Positions 50,699 through 63,999 of a stretch of DNA of 64,000 nucleotides are shown here, in pieces. The first letter of the stretch is position 1. Each line of letters begins with the position of its first letter. This stretch comes from DQWO01 sp964478545. GTDB lineage: Bacteria; Desulfobacterota; Anaeroferrophillalia; Anaeroferrophillales; Anaeroferrophillaceae. The position numbers were made by a program, and so were the translations under genes. The stretch is from contig CAYZIS010000005.1 of NCBI GenBank assembly GCA_964478545.1, positions 62,001 through 126,000 of the forward strand, in the 5' to 3' direction. The notes beneath the pieces are model-generated. The model searched no databases and was not told the DNA's origin. It saw nothing but the letters and a program-made list of their open reading frames with translations.

Positions 50699-51043
50699 AT
50701 AAAATCAGAAATTACTGCAATCATTAATAAAAATATCCAACCAGCACAAGTTATTGTAATCATTACATTATTATTTTTACCTTTATTTTCAATAGGTTAC
50801 AGCACAAGAAAAAGTTAGCATCACTTCTTTTAACAAATTCATCTAGTATTTCATGCAGGTTAGTGTAATTGTTAATAACTTTTGAATCAACAAGGACCAA
50901 AGGAGTGTTCCGAGCCCCGCGACAAATCTATTTCAATACATTCTACTGTCAATAAAAAAGCTATTCATGTGGTTCATACAAGTTGTTGCAGCGGGGAGTT
51001 GCGAGGACTTGACTGCCAAAGTTTCAAACCTGAGAGTTTGTCA
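50699..51043. other. AT-rich spacer before dedA
   Basis: The first 180 bp are very AT-rich, with repeated GTAAT and TTATT words. The following 160 bp are open in the dedA frame but read as non-conserved sequence. A CCTGAGAG word at 51030 recalls one block of a TPP riboswitch, but the other blocks are missing. I see no gene. Confidence 0.4.
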
Positions 51044-51664
51044 ATGCATAAACTATTAATTTCAATAATTACCATGATTGTAGCCATCGTCAGCAAGTTG
51101 GGCTACAGTGGCATTATCATCATGATGTTCTTGGAAAGTTCCTTCTTTCCTTTCCCCAGCGAAGTTGTTATTCCACCTGCCGGATATCTTTCCAGTATTG
51201 GGAAAATGAACATTTACCTGGTCATTGCGACCGGCATTCTGGGCAGTATTCTGGGGGCTTTATTTAACTACTGGCTGGCAGTAAAATTCGGGCGACCGGC
51301 AGTCATCCGATTTGGCAAATTTTTAGGCATGAGTGAATCAAAGTTCTCCCAGGTAGAACAATTATTTTGCAACCATGGGAAATTCAGCACTTTCATCGGC
51401 CGCCTGATTCCAGGAGTCCGTCAGTACATATCATTTCCAGCCGGGCTGGCCCGGATGCCTCTCAGTCCGTTTATCATCTACACCGGCCTGGGAGCCGGCA
51501 TCTGGATCAGCATCCTGGCCATCATCGGCTATCTGGTAGGGAACAACCAGGAACTGATCAAACAATATTCCCACCAGTCACTCTATTATCTCCTGCCGGC
51601 AATCATTTTTGTCTCTTGCATCTATGTCTGGTACCATAAGAAAAACCGGAAACCAGAAAAATAA
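51044..51664 (+). CDS. DedA-family membrane protein
   Basis: A 206-aa inner-membrane protein. ESSFFPFPSEVVIPPAGYL is the DedA signature near the N terminus, followed by GALFNYWLAVKFGR and FIGRLIPGVRQYISFPAGLARM. About four to five membrane or re-entrant segments are present. Members take part in lipid flipping and membrane homeostasis. ATG at 51044 is chosen because the residues upstream of it show no family similarity, although the frame is open to a TTG 162 bases earlier. The ribosome-binding site is weak. It is convergent with the TPR lipoprotein gene. Confidence 0.9.
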   Translation: MHKLLISIITMIVAIVSKLGYSGIIIMMFLESSFFPFPSEVVIPPAGYLSSIGKMNIYLVIATGILGSILGALFNYWLAVKFGRPAVIRFGKFLGMSESKFSQVEQLFCNHGKFSTFIGRLIPGVRQYISFPAGLARMPLSPFIIYTGLGAGIWISILAIIGYLVGNNQELIKQYSHQSLYYLLPAIIFVSCIYVWYHKKNRKPEK

Positions 51665-51729
51665 GCGGATGCAACTGCATCAACCCGGTCAGTTGAACTC
51701 AGCACCCTACCTATCATCGGCAGTTTCAA

Positions 51730-54033
51730 TCAAGTTTTTTTCAATTCCTTTAATGTCTTTCTGGCAACATCGGCACCATCAAATGTCGATGACAACGAAA
51801 GAGCATGTTCCAGTGAGTGAGTTCCAGCTGCCGAATCTCCACCTTTAACCAAAGCCATTCCTAAATGGTAGTGAACTACCGGATTATCACCCAATTTTTC
51901 TGCTGCTTCCCGCAGATAAACAGCAGCCCGGCTAAAAATATTTTTCTTATAATAAATCCATCCCAAGGTATCCGTTATCCGGGGATCATCAGGACGCAGA
52001 CGCTTGGCATCTTCAGCCAGTGATAAAGCCCGATCAATATTGCCCCCCTGCTCTGTATATAACCAGGCCAGATTATTCATTGCCGGCACAAACTCAGCAT
52101 TAACCTGCAAAACATCTTCATAGGTTTTCATCGCTTCCTTGTAATTCTTTGCCTGTTCACGGATAATTCCCAACAGCATATAAGGAGAAAGAACTTTAGG
52201 GTTTACGGCAATAACCTGCTCATATTTTTTCTCAGCTTCGGCAAGTTTTCCTTGTCGCTGGTATAAACCACCTAAATAAACATAAGAAGAAAGAAGATTT
52301 GGATTTTTTCCGATTGCGGTTTCAAAAGACTTTTCCGCCAATTCCAACTTATTAGTGCTTACATATATTCTCCCCATCAGATTATCAGCAAAAGCATCAT
52401 TGGGATCCTGTTCAAGTAACGTCTGGCAGAATGTCAACGCCTGATCCGGATGCTTGTTGATCATATGGACGGCAACAATTTCAGCCGCAACATCTTTGAG
52501 CTGGGGGTTGAGCGATAAAGCTTTCTGGTAATCGGCCAGCGCTTGGGGATATTTTTTCTGTAGTCGATACAATAAACCCCGCTGAGCGTAACCACTGGGA
52601 TTATCAGGCTGTAATACAATCATCCGAGTGTATATTTTCAGAGCTTCCATGCCATTACGTTGGGCAACCAGAATTTTTCCCTGCAGATCAAGGGCCCGGT
52701 AGTTTGTGGGCTGGGCAGCCAGAACTTTTTTAATCAACGTCAATGCATCATCAAATTGCCGCTGCAGATAGGCAAGTCGCGCTAGTTGATAACTGGTATT
52801 CAGATTGCCGGGAGCTAATTCCTTGGCTTTCTCCAGTTCACTTATTGCCTGGTTCAAGTTTCCAGCCGCAGACATGGCCAAACCCAAATAATAATGTATT
52901 GGCGCAAAATTTGGTTGATTTTCCACTACATAACGAAAATCAGCAATGGCATCTTGAATCTTCTTTTCACCAAGGAGCAGTCGCCCCCGGAGATATCTGC
53001 CATAATAGTTTTTCTCATTGGTGGATAACACTTCCTGAACCAGCGGTTCAGCCAACCCTGCCTGTTTGCGGTCCAAATACAACTCCGCCAGTTTGAGTCT
53101 GGCCGGCTCAGATTTTGCGTCTATTTTAACTGCTTGCTTAAAGGTTGATAAAGCCTGATCGGATTTACCTGCTCTAAGATAAAAATCACCCAGCATGAGC
53201 AATGCATCAACATCTTCGGGAGATTTCTGCACCATATCCTTAAGCGTTGTTTCCGCCTTTTGAAAATCCCTCAACTGGGACATGTAAAAATTAACCAGAA
53301 CCATCCTCAGCCCTTTATTGCCGGGATCTTTCTCCACCAGAGATTCGTACAACTGCCGGGCTGCTGATTTATTACCGCTCATAACATACATGCGAGCCAG
53401 AGATAAGGGCGCATTGGCACTTTTGGGGTCAAGGGATGTCGCTTTCTTCAAATGCACAAATGCCTGTTCAAATTTCTTCTGTTGCCCATAAAAATTACCC
53501 AGAATAACATGAGTATTCACCCGCTCAGGATCCTGGTTTAAAGCCTGTAGATATGCTTTCTCTGCTTCCTCCAGGGCACCATTGCGGGCATGTAAATGAC
53601 CAAGTATCATTAATGCTTCAATATTATTTGGTTCTTTTTCCAGTACCAGTTGAACCTTTTTCATGGACTCATCATATTTCCCTGCCAGCAGGAAAAATCC
53701 GGCAAGTTTCACATTGGCCACAGCCATTTCAGGATTGAGGGTAGCGGCATTATAAAATTCCCGAACCGCCTGCTTCGACTGCTGCAATTTAAGATATACT
53801 TCCCCCAATTGATAATGGGCCTTGGCATCTTTAGGGTCGATTTGCACCACGTTCAGATATTCGATGCGGGCTTCTTTATATTTTTCCGCTTCCACATATT
53901 TCTGTGCCCGCTGCAGATGATCCGCTTTCTTTTGCGCCGGATTTTCACTGCATCCTGCCAGGATGGATAAGCAGAAAAATAAGGTTAATAAAATCAGACC
54001 TGCTATGCCCCATCTGTTTCTGATGTACGTCAT
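51730..54033 (-). CDS. TPR-repeat lipoprotein (PEP-CTERM system PrsT-like)
   Basis: A 767-aa envelope lipoprotein. The signal peptide ends in the lipobox SILAGC near residue 28. Roughly twenty TPR units fill the rest (e.g. AKAHYQLGEVYLKLQQSKQA, then units of 34 residues). Its size and composition match the TPR lipoproteins found with exosortase/PEP-CTERM systems. No exosortase or PEP-CTERM substrate is present in this window, so that link is only by family. It is on the same strand as dnaE, about 100 bp downstream of it. Confidence 0.82.
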   Translation of the reverse strand: MTYIRNRWGIAGLILLTLFFCLSILAGCSENPAQKKADHLQRAQKYVEAEKYKEARIEYLNVVQIDPKDAKAHYQLGEVYLKLQQSKQAVREFYNAATLNPEMAVANVKLAGFFLLAGKYDESMKKVQLVLEKEPNNIEALMILGHLHARNGALEEAEKAYLQALNQDPERVNTHVILGNFYGQQKKFEQAFVHLKKATSLDPKSANAPLSLARMYVMSGNKSAARQLYESLVEKDPGNKGLRMVLVNFYMSQLRDFQKAETTLKDMVQKSPEDVDALLMLGDFYLRAGKSDQALSTFKQAVKIDAKSEPARLKLAELYLDRKQAGLAEPLVQEVLSTNEKNYYGRYLRGRLLLGEKKIQDAIADFRYVVENQPNFAPIHYYLGLAMSAAGNLNQAISELEKAKELAPGNLNTSYQLARLAYLQRQFDDALTLIKKVLAAQPTNYRALDLQGKILVAQRNGMEALKIYTRMIVLQPDNPSGYAQRGLLYRLQKKYPQALADYQKALSLNPQLKDVAAEIVAVHMINKHPDQALTFCQTLLEQDPNDAFADNLMGRIYVSTNKLELAEKSFETAIGKNPNLLSSYVYLGGLYQRQGKLAEAEKKYEQVIAVNPKVLSPYMLLGIIREQAKNYKEAMKTYEDVLQVNAEFVPAMNNLAWLYTEQGGNIDRALSLAEDAKRLRPDDPRITDTLGWIYYKKNIFSRAAVYLREAAEKLGDNPVVHYHLGMALVKGGDSAAGTHSLEHALSLSSTFDGADVARKTLKELKKT

Positions 54034-54137
54034 TGCGGATACCTTCCTCTTAGAATTATCCCTAAAATATTCATTAACAATTACTTGTTCAGAATATTGG
54101 GACGTCTATGCAATCTAAAGACGCTTTTCCTCATAGA

Positions 54138-57620
<3,483 letters not shown>

Positions 57621-57797
57621 AACCTACTGTAATTATTTAATAGTTTCAATTATAGCGAAAATTTCTGGCTCATTTTTACCCCCGTTTATCTATCATAGGA
57701 AGAAGAGCTTTCACAAGTAAAAAAGGTTGACAACCAACCAAGTTTGCAGGCATCAGGAAAACGGTAATCACAAACTGCGGCTATCATTTTTTAAGTT

Positions 57798-58066
57798 GCT
57801 AAAACTCAGCAGTGTCCGGTATGCTTTTTGCGTTGTCTGCAATATCGTTAATTGGTGCTGTTTCAGCGCGACATCGTGAGGGTAGCCCGTTGCTTTTCCC
57901 GGCGAATAGAGCGTAAAAATTGACCTGTTTGAGCCCTGGAAGGGCGAGTTTGGCAATTTTAGCGCCATGAGCCGTTGGAAATGCAGGCAAACGAGCGCCA
58001 AAAAGCGCTGAAATCAGCTCCGGTTAACTGCTGCAAGAACCTAACCGGACACCACTGGCTAAAACT
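57798..58066. repeat. Family B MITE-like element, copy 3 (inverted), with 9-bp target duplication
   Basis: The element itself is 57807-58057 (251 bp). GCTAAAACT flanks it at 57798-57806 and 58058-58066. Ends are CAGCAGTGTCCGGT and, inverted, CAGTGGTGTCCGGT. Its inside is the reverse complement of copies 1 and 2. This is the best-preserved copy. It lies in the space between the divergent dnaE and dynamin-like genes. Confidence 0.9.
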
Positions 58067-58130
58067 AGCAGCTTTACAATTAACCAATTTTATTTTACAA
58101 GTGGGAACACCGTTAATGATTTCGTAAAAG

Positions 58131-58242
58131 CTAAACTTTCTGAGTTGCTTTAAAAACAGCCCTGCCTGTCGGCAGACACGGCTATGAGCCAAGCCCGAAC
58201 ATCCTGTAATGTATCCCTGGCAATGCTAGTCAGAAAGTTGAG
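58131..58242. repeat. Family C inverted-repeat element, copy 5 (inverted)
   Basis: Ends CTAAACTTTCTGAGTTG and GTCAGAAAGTTGAG are inverted repeats. The inside has CTGCCTGTCGGCAGACACGG and GGCTATGAGCCAAGCCCGAA, the reverse complement of copy 1. TGATTTCGTAAAAG just to the left resembles a family A end. It ends 50 bp before the dynamin-like gene. Confidence 0.72.
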
Positions 58243-58292
58243 CAAAAAGTTGCAAAACCGATTGTAATCCATCTACAGCTGGAGAAATTTCG

Positions 58293-60461
58293 ATGTCAAT
58301 AACACCCGTCCCAGCGCAGCTTTCCAGTTTGCATGCACGCCTGGAAACAATAAATAATATCGTTCGCAGCCTGCGAATCACCATACCGGAGGAAAATCAA
58401 CAACTGGATAAATGGCTGGCCACTATCCATGAACTGCTTCGGCTTTCCGATCAGTTTTCTCTGCCGATCACCATCATTGGTCCGGTAAAATCCGGAAAAA
58501 GCACCTTATTAAACACCTTGATCGGACAAAACATTCTTCCCATGGGAGCCGGCATAACAACAACTTTTGTCACGGCGATTCGCCATGGCAATGATTTACA
58601 TGGTGAAATATCTCTCATGCCGCCAGATCAGACTGACAACCTCTTCCAAAACAGCTGCCACTTTCTTTTTGCCCCTGATTTAGCAAAAACCGAGGTTTCT
58701 CTTTTCGATTCTGACGACCGTCAACGGATTAAGCAGTTATTGGCAGATTTTTCACAGAAGACTACGTTAACCCGCCATGGTAGTTTTGACAAAGACTACC
58801 AACTGCTGAAAAATTTTCTGGCAGGCTATGACCATTTAGCCGCTTATTATCAAAAAGAACAATTACGCCTCTCTTTCAGCCAGGAAGAGCTAGGCCAGTT
58901 CAGACAGTTTATTACCAGCGAGCCAATCTCCACCTTTCTCAAACAAGCAGCCATTTTTTTCCCTTTCACCATCCTGCCAAAATATGTGGTTATGCAGGAT
59001 TGCCAGGGACTGGACACTCCCAGCCCTGTGCAACAGGCACTTGCCATTCAACAACTGGCAACCAGTCCGGTGTTAATTTATGTTATCAGCAGTCGTATGG
59101 GACTGCGTCAGGCAGATTATCAGCTGCTCGAACACCTGCATGATTTGGGGCTGGCGTCAAAACTGCTCTTCGTGCTCAATTATGATCTGGCAGAACATCC
59201 ATCCAGGAAGAATATGGATGAGATATTCAACCGCTGTCAGCAGGAACTGGCAGAGCTGGGATTTGAGCAGCCATGTTACGCTTTTTCCGCCCTCTACCAT
59301 CTCTACAACCAGTTGAAGAAGGAAAACCCTCTTGATAAAAGAGAGGAACACCTTTGGCTTCTCTGGCAGGAGGAACCGGAAAAGCTCGAGCTTTCATCTA
59401 TAAACTGGGAATCATTTACCGCCAGGCTACGGGAACTTACGGGCAAGCAGGCCGACGAGGCATTGCTTCAGCATTTGAACAGCAGAATAATGCATATTGC
59501 CGGTCGGGCCCATTCCCTGGTTACTGCCAGGAAAAAGTCTCTCTCATTGAACCAGAAGGAGATTGATAGCTCAGTATATAATTATGAAGAACATAAAGAA
59601 AAATTAAGGCAGGTAGAAGAACAACTGGGCACTACACTAAGTTCCATCACCAGCCAGTGTAAACGAAAATATTTCCAGAAAATAGAATCATGGTTCAATC
59701 AAGCCAAAGAGGGTGGAATCCGGCCGGTTCTCCAAAATATCATCGAAAGCTACCACATACCAGAGGACCTGCTGCCAGCAAAAAACCGCAACCCGTTGCT
59801 GCCAATGAAATTACTTGAACGACATTTCCAACAGGTCATTCACTCTCAACTCCAGGAAAAGCTGGAAATCAGCATCCATCAATTCTGGCAAACCCTCGAA
59901 AAGGAGATTCAGTCAGCCTACACCTCCCAATGTAGTTCGTTATTTTTTCTCCTGGAAAAGGCAACCGGAAACAAAGTTGACAGCCAGGATCGGCATAATC
60001 TTCCAGCACCCATCAACTGGGACAGCAAGCTGCCGGAATTCAGTTTTTCCGATCCTTTAGCAAAACGATTTTCCACCGTCTCAAAATTTTCACTGATCGG
60101 CAAATTATTATCCAACAAAATGAAGCAACTGCGAAAAAAGCGCTCATGGCGTGATGCAATCAGCCACCAACTTCAACAGCAAGCCCAGAATGAACTTAAA
60201 AGCCGGCTCCTGGATTACCAGGAAAGGTTGAAATTCCTTTTTCTGCGACTCTACCTGGAGAAATATGAACTCCTGGTCAGTGATTATCTGTCTGACTTTA
60301 TCCACATCAGCACCTTAGAAATGTCCCATCAACAGAATGGTTTGCATGATCAGGGACAACAGCAGGAAGAATTATTTGAGATACTGGAAAATCAGGGAAA
60401 TGAGCTTGAACAACTTATAGAAAGCCTGAACAATTTCACCATAACGGCGACAAATCCGTGA
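58293..60461 (+). CDS. Dynamin-like GTPase
   Basis: A 722-aa protein with an N-terminal GTPase domain of dynamin type. G1 is GPVKSGKS (residues 63-70), the G2 threonines follow in GAGITTTFV, G3 is DCQGLDTP and G4 is probably LNYDLAEH. Long helical regions follow (about 400-470 and 590-715), as in bacterial dynamin-like stalks. A hydrophobic paddle is not obvious. Bacterial dynamins remodel membranes; some protect against phage or membrane stress. The stop codon overlaps the start of the amidohydrolase gene (GTGA). The partner dynamin often found in pairs is absent. Confidence 0.82.
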   Translation: MSITPVPAQLSSLHARLETINNIVRSLRITIPEENQQLDKWLATIHELLRLSDQFSLPITIIGPVKSGKSTLLNTLIGQNILPMGAGITTTFVTAIRHGNDLHGEISLMPPDQTDNLFQNSCHFLFAPDLAKTEVSLFDSDDRQRIKQLLADFSQKTTLTRHGSFDKDYQLLKNFLAGYDHLAAYYQKEQLRLSFSQEELGQFRQFITSEPISTFLKQAAIFFPFTILPKYVVMQDCQGLDTPSPVQQALAIQQLATSPVLIYVISSRMGLRQADYQLLEHLHDLGLASKLLFVLNYDLAEHPSRKNMDEIFNRCQQELAELGFEQPCYAFSALYHLYNQLKKENPLDKREEHLWLLWQEEPEKLELSSINWESFTARLRELTGKQADEALLQHLNSRIMHIAGRAHSLVTARKKSLSLNQKEIDSSVYNYEEHKEKLRQVEEQLGTTLSSITSQCKRKYFQKIESWFNQAKEGGIRPVLQNIIESYHIPEDLLPAKNRNPLLPMKLLERHFQQVIHSQLQEKLEISIHQFWQTLEKEIQSAYTSQCSSLFFLLEKATGNKVDSQDRHNLPAPINWDSKLPEFSFSDPLAKRFSTVSKFSLIGKLLSNKMKQLRKKRSWRDAISHQLQQQAQNELKSRLLDYQERLKFLFLRLYLEKYELLVSDYLSDFIHISTLEMSHQQNGLHDQGQQQEELFEILENQGNELEQLIESLNNFTITATNP

Positions 60462-61723
60462 GTGGCAGGTACCTGATCACAGCCCCCTGGGTTATGCCTC
60501 GTCCGGGAAAGATCATTGCAAACGGGGCCGTTCTCATTGAAAAAAACCGGATTACCCAGGTGGCTCCAGCAAATGAGATCCCCGCCAGAAGCGCCCATGA
60601 CTCCATCCGCATTTGCCAAAAAGATTGCCTGCTTATGCCTGGGCTGGTCAATGCCCATTGCCATCTTGAGCTGACCGAGCTTGCCAACCTGTGTCCAGTT
60701 CCAGGAACCGTGGACTTCATTGATTGGATACTATCCGTTATTGCCGCGAAGAAAGTAACTCCAGCTCAAACCCTCAGAACCGGATTAGCAACCGGCCAGC
60801 AACTTTTGCTAAAAAGCGGCACAACCTGTGTTGGGGATCTTCGCAGCCCGGAAATATTTCAATCTCCAGGAACATTGCCAAGCATTTTGCGAGCCATTCA
60901 TTTTCTCGAAATCATCGGCCAGGCCCCCCTGAAACAACTTCAACTATTGGAGCTGCTGGCAGACAAAGGAGCTATTGCACCAGGGAAAAATCCGCTGGTT
61001 CAGTCTGGCATTGCCCCCCATAGCCCCTATACGGTATCATTGCCGTTATTGAAACAACTGATCATCGAAGCGGAAAAACAAAAACTACCCGTCACCATCC
61101 ATTTAGGCGAATCAGTGGCAGAAACCCGGTTTTTCCATGATGGGCAAGGCCCCATTGTTGAAAAACTCTATCCCTATGTAGGCTGGCAGAAGCTTACACC
61201 CTCAGCTTATGGCAAAGATTCCATTGATGTCCTGCTGGGGGGAAAGGTCATTCATAACCTCAGTGCCGTCCATCTGGGTACCGCCCGCCGGAACCAACTC
61301 AGACAGTTTGCCCAGCTATCTATCAAACCGATAATCTGCCTGCGCAGCAACCAGACCCTGGGGAATCCATTACCTGACCTGCCAGCGATGCTCGATGTCG
61401 GTCTGTCACCGGCCCTGGGAACTGACAGCCTGGCCAGTGTTAACAGCCTCAGCCTCTGGGATGAAATGCGCTGTTTAAGCAAGGCCTTTCCCCGTATTCC
61501 GGCAATCAGCATTTTGGCAATGGCAACAATTAATGGCGCGGCAGCATTAGGACTTGAGAATAGTACCGGAAGGCTTGAAGCAGGATATGAAGCCGATCTG
61601 ATTGCGGTGCAAATCAAATCGGCCCAGCATTTTCCTGACTTGGAAGAACTTATCCAAAATACGGAAAACCAGAATATCAGGCTGGTAATGGTGGGAGGAG
61701 AAATAGAAAAAAGTTTTGATTGA
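60458..61723 (+). CDS. Amidohydrolase-superfamily deaminase (possible aminofutalosine deaminase)
   Basis: A 421-aa enzyme of the chlorohydrolase/cytosine-deaminase branch of the amidohydrolases. Metal ligands are the two histidines of VNAHCHLELTE, the histidine in TIHLGESVAETRFF and that in VIHNLSAVH. The aspartate is in ALGTDSLASVNSLSLWDEM. SGIAPHSPYTVS is also conserved. The set is like that of aminodeoxyfutalosine deaminases in menaquinone synthesis, but S-adenosylhomocysteine-type deaminases share it. No mqn gene is adjacent. The start is GTG, inside the stop of the dynamin-like gene, so the two are co-translated. Confidence 0.72.
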   Translation: MSGRYLITAPWVMPRPGKIIANGAVLIEKNRITQVAPANEIPARSAHDSIRICQKDCLLMPGLVNAHCHLELTELANLCPVPGTVDFIDWILSVIAAKKVTPAQTLRTGLATGQQLLLKSGTTCVGDLRSPEIFQSPGTLPSILRAIHFLEIIGQAPLKQLQLLELLADKGAIAPGKNPLVQSGIAPHSPYTVSLPLLKQLIIEAEKQKLPVTIHLGESVAETRFFHDGQGPIVEKLYPYVGWQKLTPSAYGKDSIDVLLGGKVIHNLSAVHLGTARRNQLRQFAQLSIKPIICLRSNQTLGNPLPDLPAMLDVGLSPALGTDSLASVNSLSLWDEMRCLSKAFPRIPAISILAMATINGAAALGLENSTGRLEAGYEADLIAVQIKSAQHFPDLEELIQNTENQNIRLVMVGGEIEKSFD

Positions 61724-61727
61724 AATG

Positions 61728-62060
61728 TCAGGCTTTAACGTCAATAAAAACCCCGCCTGTACGGCGGTGAGGCTGGTTTGTTTCAGGCTTGGAGTTCCTG
61801 GATTTTACGCGTGCAGCTTCTCCTTTGCGAGGAGTATGGTGAGATGACTGATCCTCTCTTTCATGGGGATTATTATCCAGAACCGGATGTTCGGATTGGT
61901 TGATCTCCTGAATATTGCGCTGCTGCTTTTCTTCTTTCAGCAATTGCTGCTGGGCAAGTTTACTCTGTTCAACTTCAGCCCCATGGACACCCTGTTGCTG
62001 CATTTTGCTAACAGTGGTTGTCTGCAACAGCACCTGCTGCATATCTACAGCTCTGAGCAT
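61728..62060 (-). CDS. Small coiled-coil/polar protein of unknown function
   Basis: A 110-aa, very polar, glutamine- and glutamate-rich protein. The N terminus MLRAVDMQQVLLQT is distinct from the low-complexity middle, and the end is GGVFIDVKA. I believe similar small proteins occur beside rny and ymdB in related bacteria, but no function is known to me. GGAGG lies upstream of the ATG, which argues that it is translated. It is 38 bp after ymdB on the same strand, and its stop is 4 bp from the end of the convergent amidohydrolase gene. Confidence 0.7.
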   Translation of the reverse strand: MLRAVDMQQVLLQTTTVSKMQQQGVHGAEVEQSKLAQQQLLKEEKQQRNIQEINQSEHPVLDNNPHEREDQSSHHTPRKGEAARVKSRNSKPETNQPHRRTGGVFIDVKA

Positions 62061-62098
62061 AAATCACGTCCTCCTGCTTTGCTATCGGCAGAAAGACA

Positions 62099-62887
62099 TT
62101 AGAACTTGAGCTTGATCCTCGCAATCCGCTGGGCCACACCCTGCTCTTCATCCACCTCAATCAACACCCCATGAAGCTGAACATTACCGCTGGCCACTTC
62201 GAAGCGATTGGGCATGGCAGTCAGAAATTTACTGATCACCCGATCCCCCTTCATCCCAATAACCGAATCCATAGGCCCAGTCATTCCCAGGTCGCTGATA
62301 TAAGCAGTTCCACCGGGCAGCAACCGCTCATCAGCAGTCTGCACGTGGGTATGGGTACCTACCAAGGCGGTGACCCGTCCATCAAGATACCAGGCCATAC
62401 CCATCTTTTCCGATGTCGCCTCAGCATGAAAATCAATCATGACCACCTTAGTTTCAGCATGAATCTTTTCAATCAAGGGTACAACAGTCTGGAAAGGACA
62501 ATCCAATGGCCCCATGAAAATCCTGCCGGATAGATTAATGACTCCAATTTTAACGTCCGGCATATTTTTCAAGGAAATAACAACATCCCCCCGACCTTTG
62601 TTCCCGGGCGGATAGTTTGCCGGCCTTAAGAGTCGTGGCTGATCCTCAATATATGGTTCAATTTTCTTCTGGTCCCAGATATGATTACCCGAAGTAATGA
62701 CATCAACGCCGCATTGAAAAATATCTTCCGCAATTTCAGGAGTAATACCAAAACCACCGGCTGCATTTTCGCCGTTGGCAATGACCGCATCCAGATGGTG
62801 CTCATCAATAAGCCGCGGAAGCTTTTCCTGAAGAATCTTTCTCCCGGGACGGCCGACAATGTCGCCAATCATGGCAATGCGAATCAT
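62099..62887 (-). CDS. ymdB: Metallophosphoesterase YmdB (TIGR00282 family)
   Basis: A 262-aa calcineurin-like phosphodiesterase. Metal ligands lie in IGDIVGRPGR, NGENAAGGFG, TSGNHIWDQ, DFHAEATSEK and VGTHTHVQTAD. Bacillus YmdB hydrolyses 2',3'-cyclic nucleotides and affects RNase Y-dependent expression. The ATG overlaps the rny stop by 4 nt (ATGA), the widespread rny-ymdB coupling. Confidence 0.95.
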   Translation of the reverse strand: MIRIAMIGDIVGRPGRKILQEKLPRLIDEHHLDAVIANGENAAGGFGITPEIAEDIFQCGVDVITSGNHIWDQKKIEPYIEDQPRLLRPANYPPGNKGRGDVVISLKNMPDVKIGVINLSGRIFMGPLDCPFQTVVPLIEKIHAETKVVMIDFHAEATSEKMGMAWYLDGRVTALVGTHTHVQTADERLLPGGTAYISDLGMTGPMDSVIGMKGDRVISKFLTAMPNRFEVASGNVQLHGVLIEVDEEQGVAQRIARIKLKF

Positions 62888-63999
62888 TTGGCATAACCCA
62901 CAACTCTGGTTTCACGAATCACGGTAACCTTGATCTGCCCGGGATAGGTCAGCTCTTTTTCAATCTGTTGAGCAATATCCCTGGAAAGAACCAGCGCACC
63001 TTCATCACTTATTTTTTCGTGGTTTACAATAACCCTGATCTCACGACCTGCCTGGATGGCAAATGTTTTCTCAACCCCTTTATAAGCATTACCAATATTT
63101 TCCAGGGCCTCAAGTCTCTTGATGTAGGCATCAAGCATTTCCCTGCGAGCGCCTGGGCGGGCACCTGAGAGAGCATCCCCGGCCTGGATCAACACATCTA
63201 AAACCTGATTTGGTTCCACATCTCCATGATGGGCTTCAATGGCATGAACAATTTCCGCTTTTTCACCATAGCGCCGGGCCAAATCCGCACCAATAACCGC
63301 ATGGGAACCTTCAACTTCATGATCAACTGCTTTACCAATATCATGCAATAATCCGGCTCGACGTGCCTCTTTCACCGGCAATTTCAATTCCGCCGCCATC
63401 ATACCGCAAATGAAGGCAACTTCAACCGAATGTTCATAAATATTCTGCGTATAACTGGTCCGGTATTTCAGTCGACCAATCAGGCGAACCAACTCAGGAT
63501 GCATCCCATGAAGGCCAAGGTCAAATATTGCTTTTTCACCAGCTTCCTTCATCGTACGTTCAATTTCTAACTTAACTTTGGCCACCACTTCTTCCACATG
63601 TGCCGGATGAATCCGTCCATCAGCAATCAGCCTATTTAAACTCATCCGGGCAATTTCCCGACGAACCGGATCAAAAGAAGAAATAATAACCGCCTCAGGG
63701 GTATCATCGATAATCAAATCAACTCCCGTCGCAGCCTCAATGGAACGGATGTTACGCCCCTCCCGTCCAATAATCCTTCCCTTCATCTCATCTCCGGGAA
63801 GATTAACCACTGATACGGTACGTTCGGTAGCATATTCACCGGCATAACGTTGAATTGCCTGGCTGATAATTTTGGTTGCTTTCTTTTCCGCCGTCTCCCT
63901 GGCCTCGTCTTCAACCTGCTTTATCTGTTTGGCTGATTCATGTTTTGCTTCTTCAATCATCATTTGCATCAGTGTTTCTTTTGCGTGCTGAGAAGTCAT
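62884..63999 (-). CDS. rny: Ribonuclease Y, C-terminal part (truncated by window end)
   Basis: At least 371 residues of RNase Y, the membrane-anchored endonuclease that starts mRNA decay. The KH domain contains KGRIIGREGRNIRSIE and TGVDLIIDDTPE. The HD domain has GLLHDIGKAVDHE and IEAHHGDVEP. The ATG at 63999 is internal: the N-terminal membrane segment and most of the coiled coil lie beyond the window, since the family is about 520 aa long. Coupled to ymdB. Confidence 0.95.
   Translation of the reverse strand: MTSQHAKETLMQMMIEEAKHESAKQIKQVEDEARETAEKKATKIISQAIQRYAGEYATERTVSVVNLPGDEMKGRIIGREGRNIRSIEAATGVDLIIDDTPEAVIISSFDPVRREIARMSLNRLIADGRIHPAHVEEVVAKVKLEIERTMKEAGEKAIFDLGLHGMHPELVRLIGRLKYRTSYTQNIYEHSVEVAFICGMMAAELKLPVKEARRAGLLHDIGKAVDHEVEGSHAVIGADLARRYGEKAEIVHAIEAHHGDVEPNQVLDVLIQAGDALSGARPGARREMLDAYIKRLEALENIGNAYKGVEKTFAIQAGREIRVIVNHEKISDEGALVLSRDIAQQIEKELTYPGQIKVTVIRETRVVGYAK

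Noticed and set aside
50999..51040. Possible TPP or other riboswitch ahead of dedA
   Set aside because: Only a CCTGAGAG-like block is present; the other conserved blocks and the paired stems could not be found.
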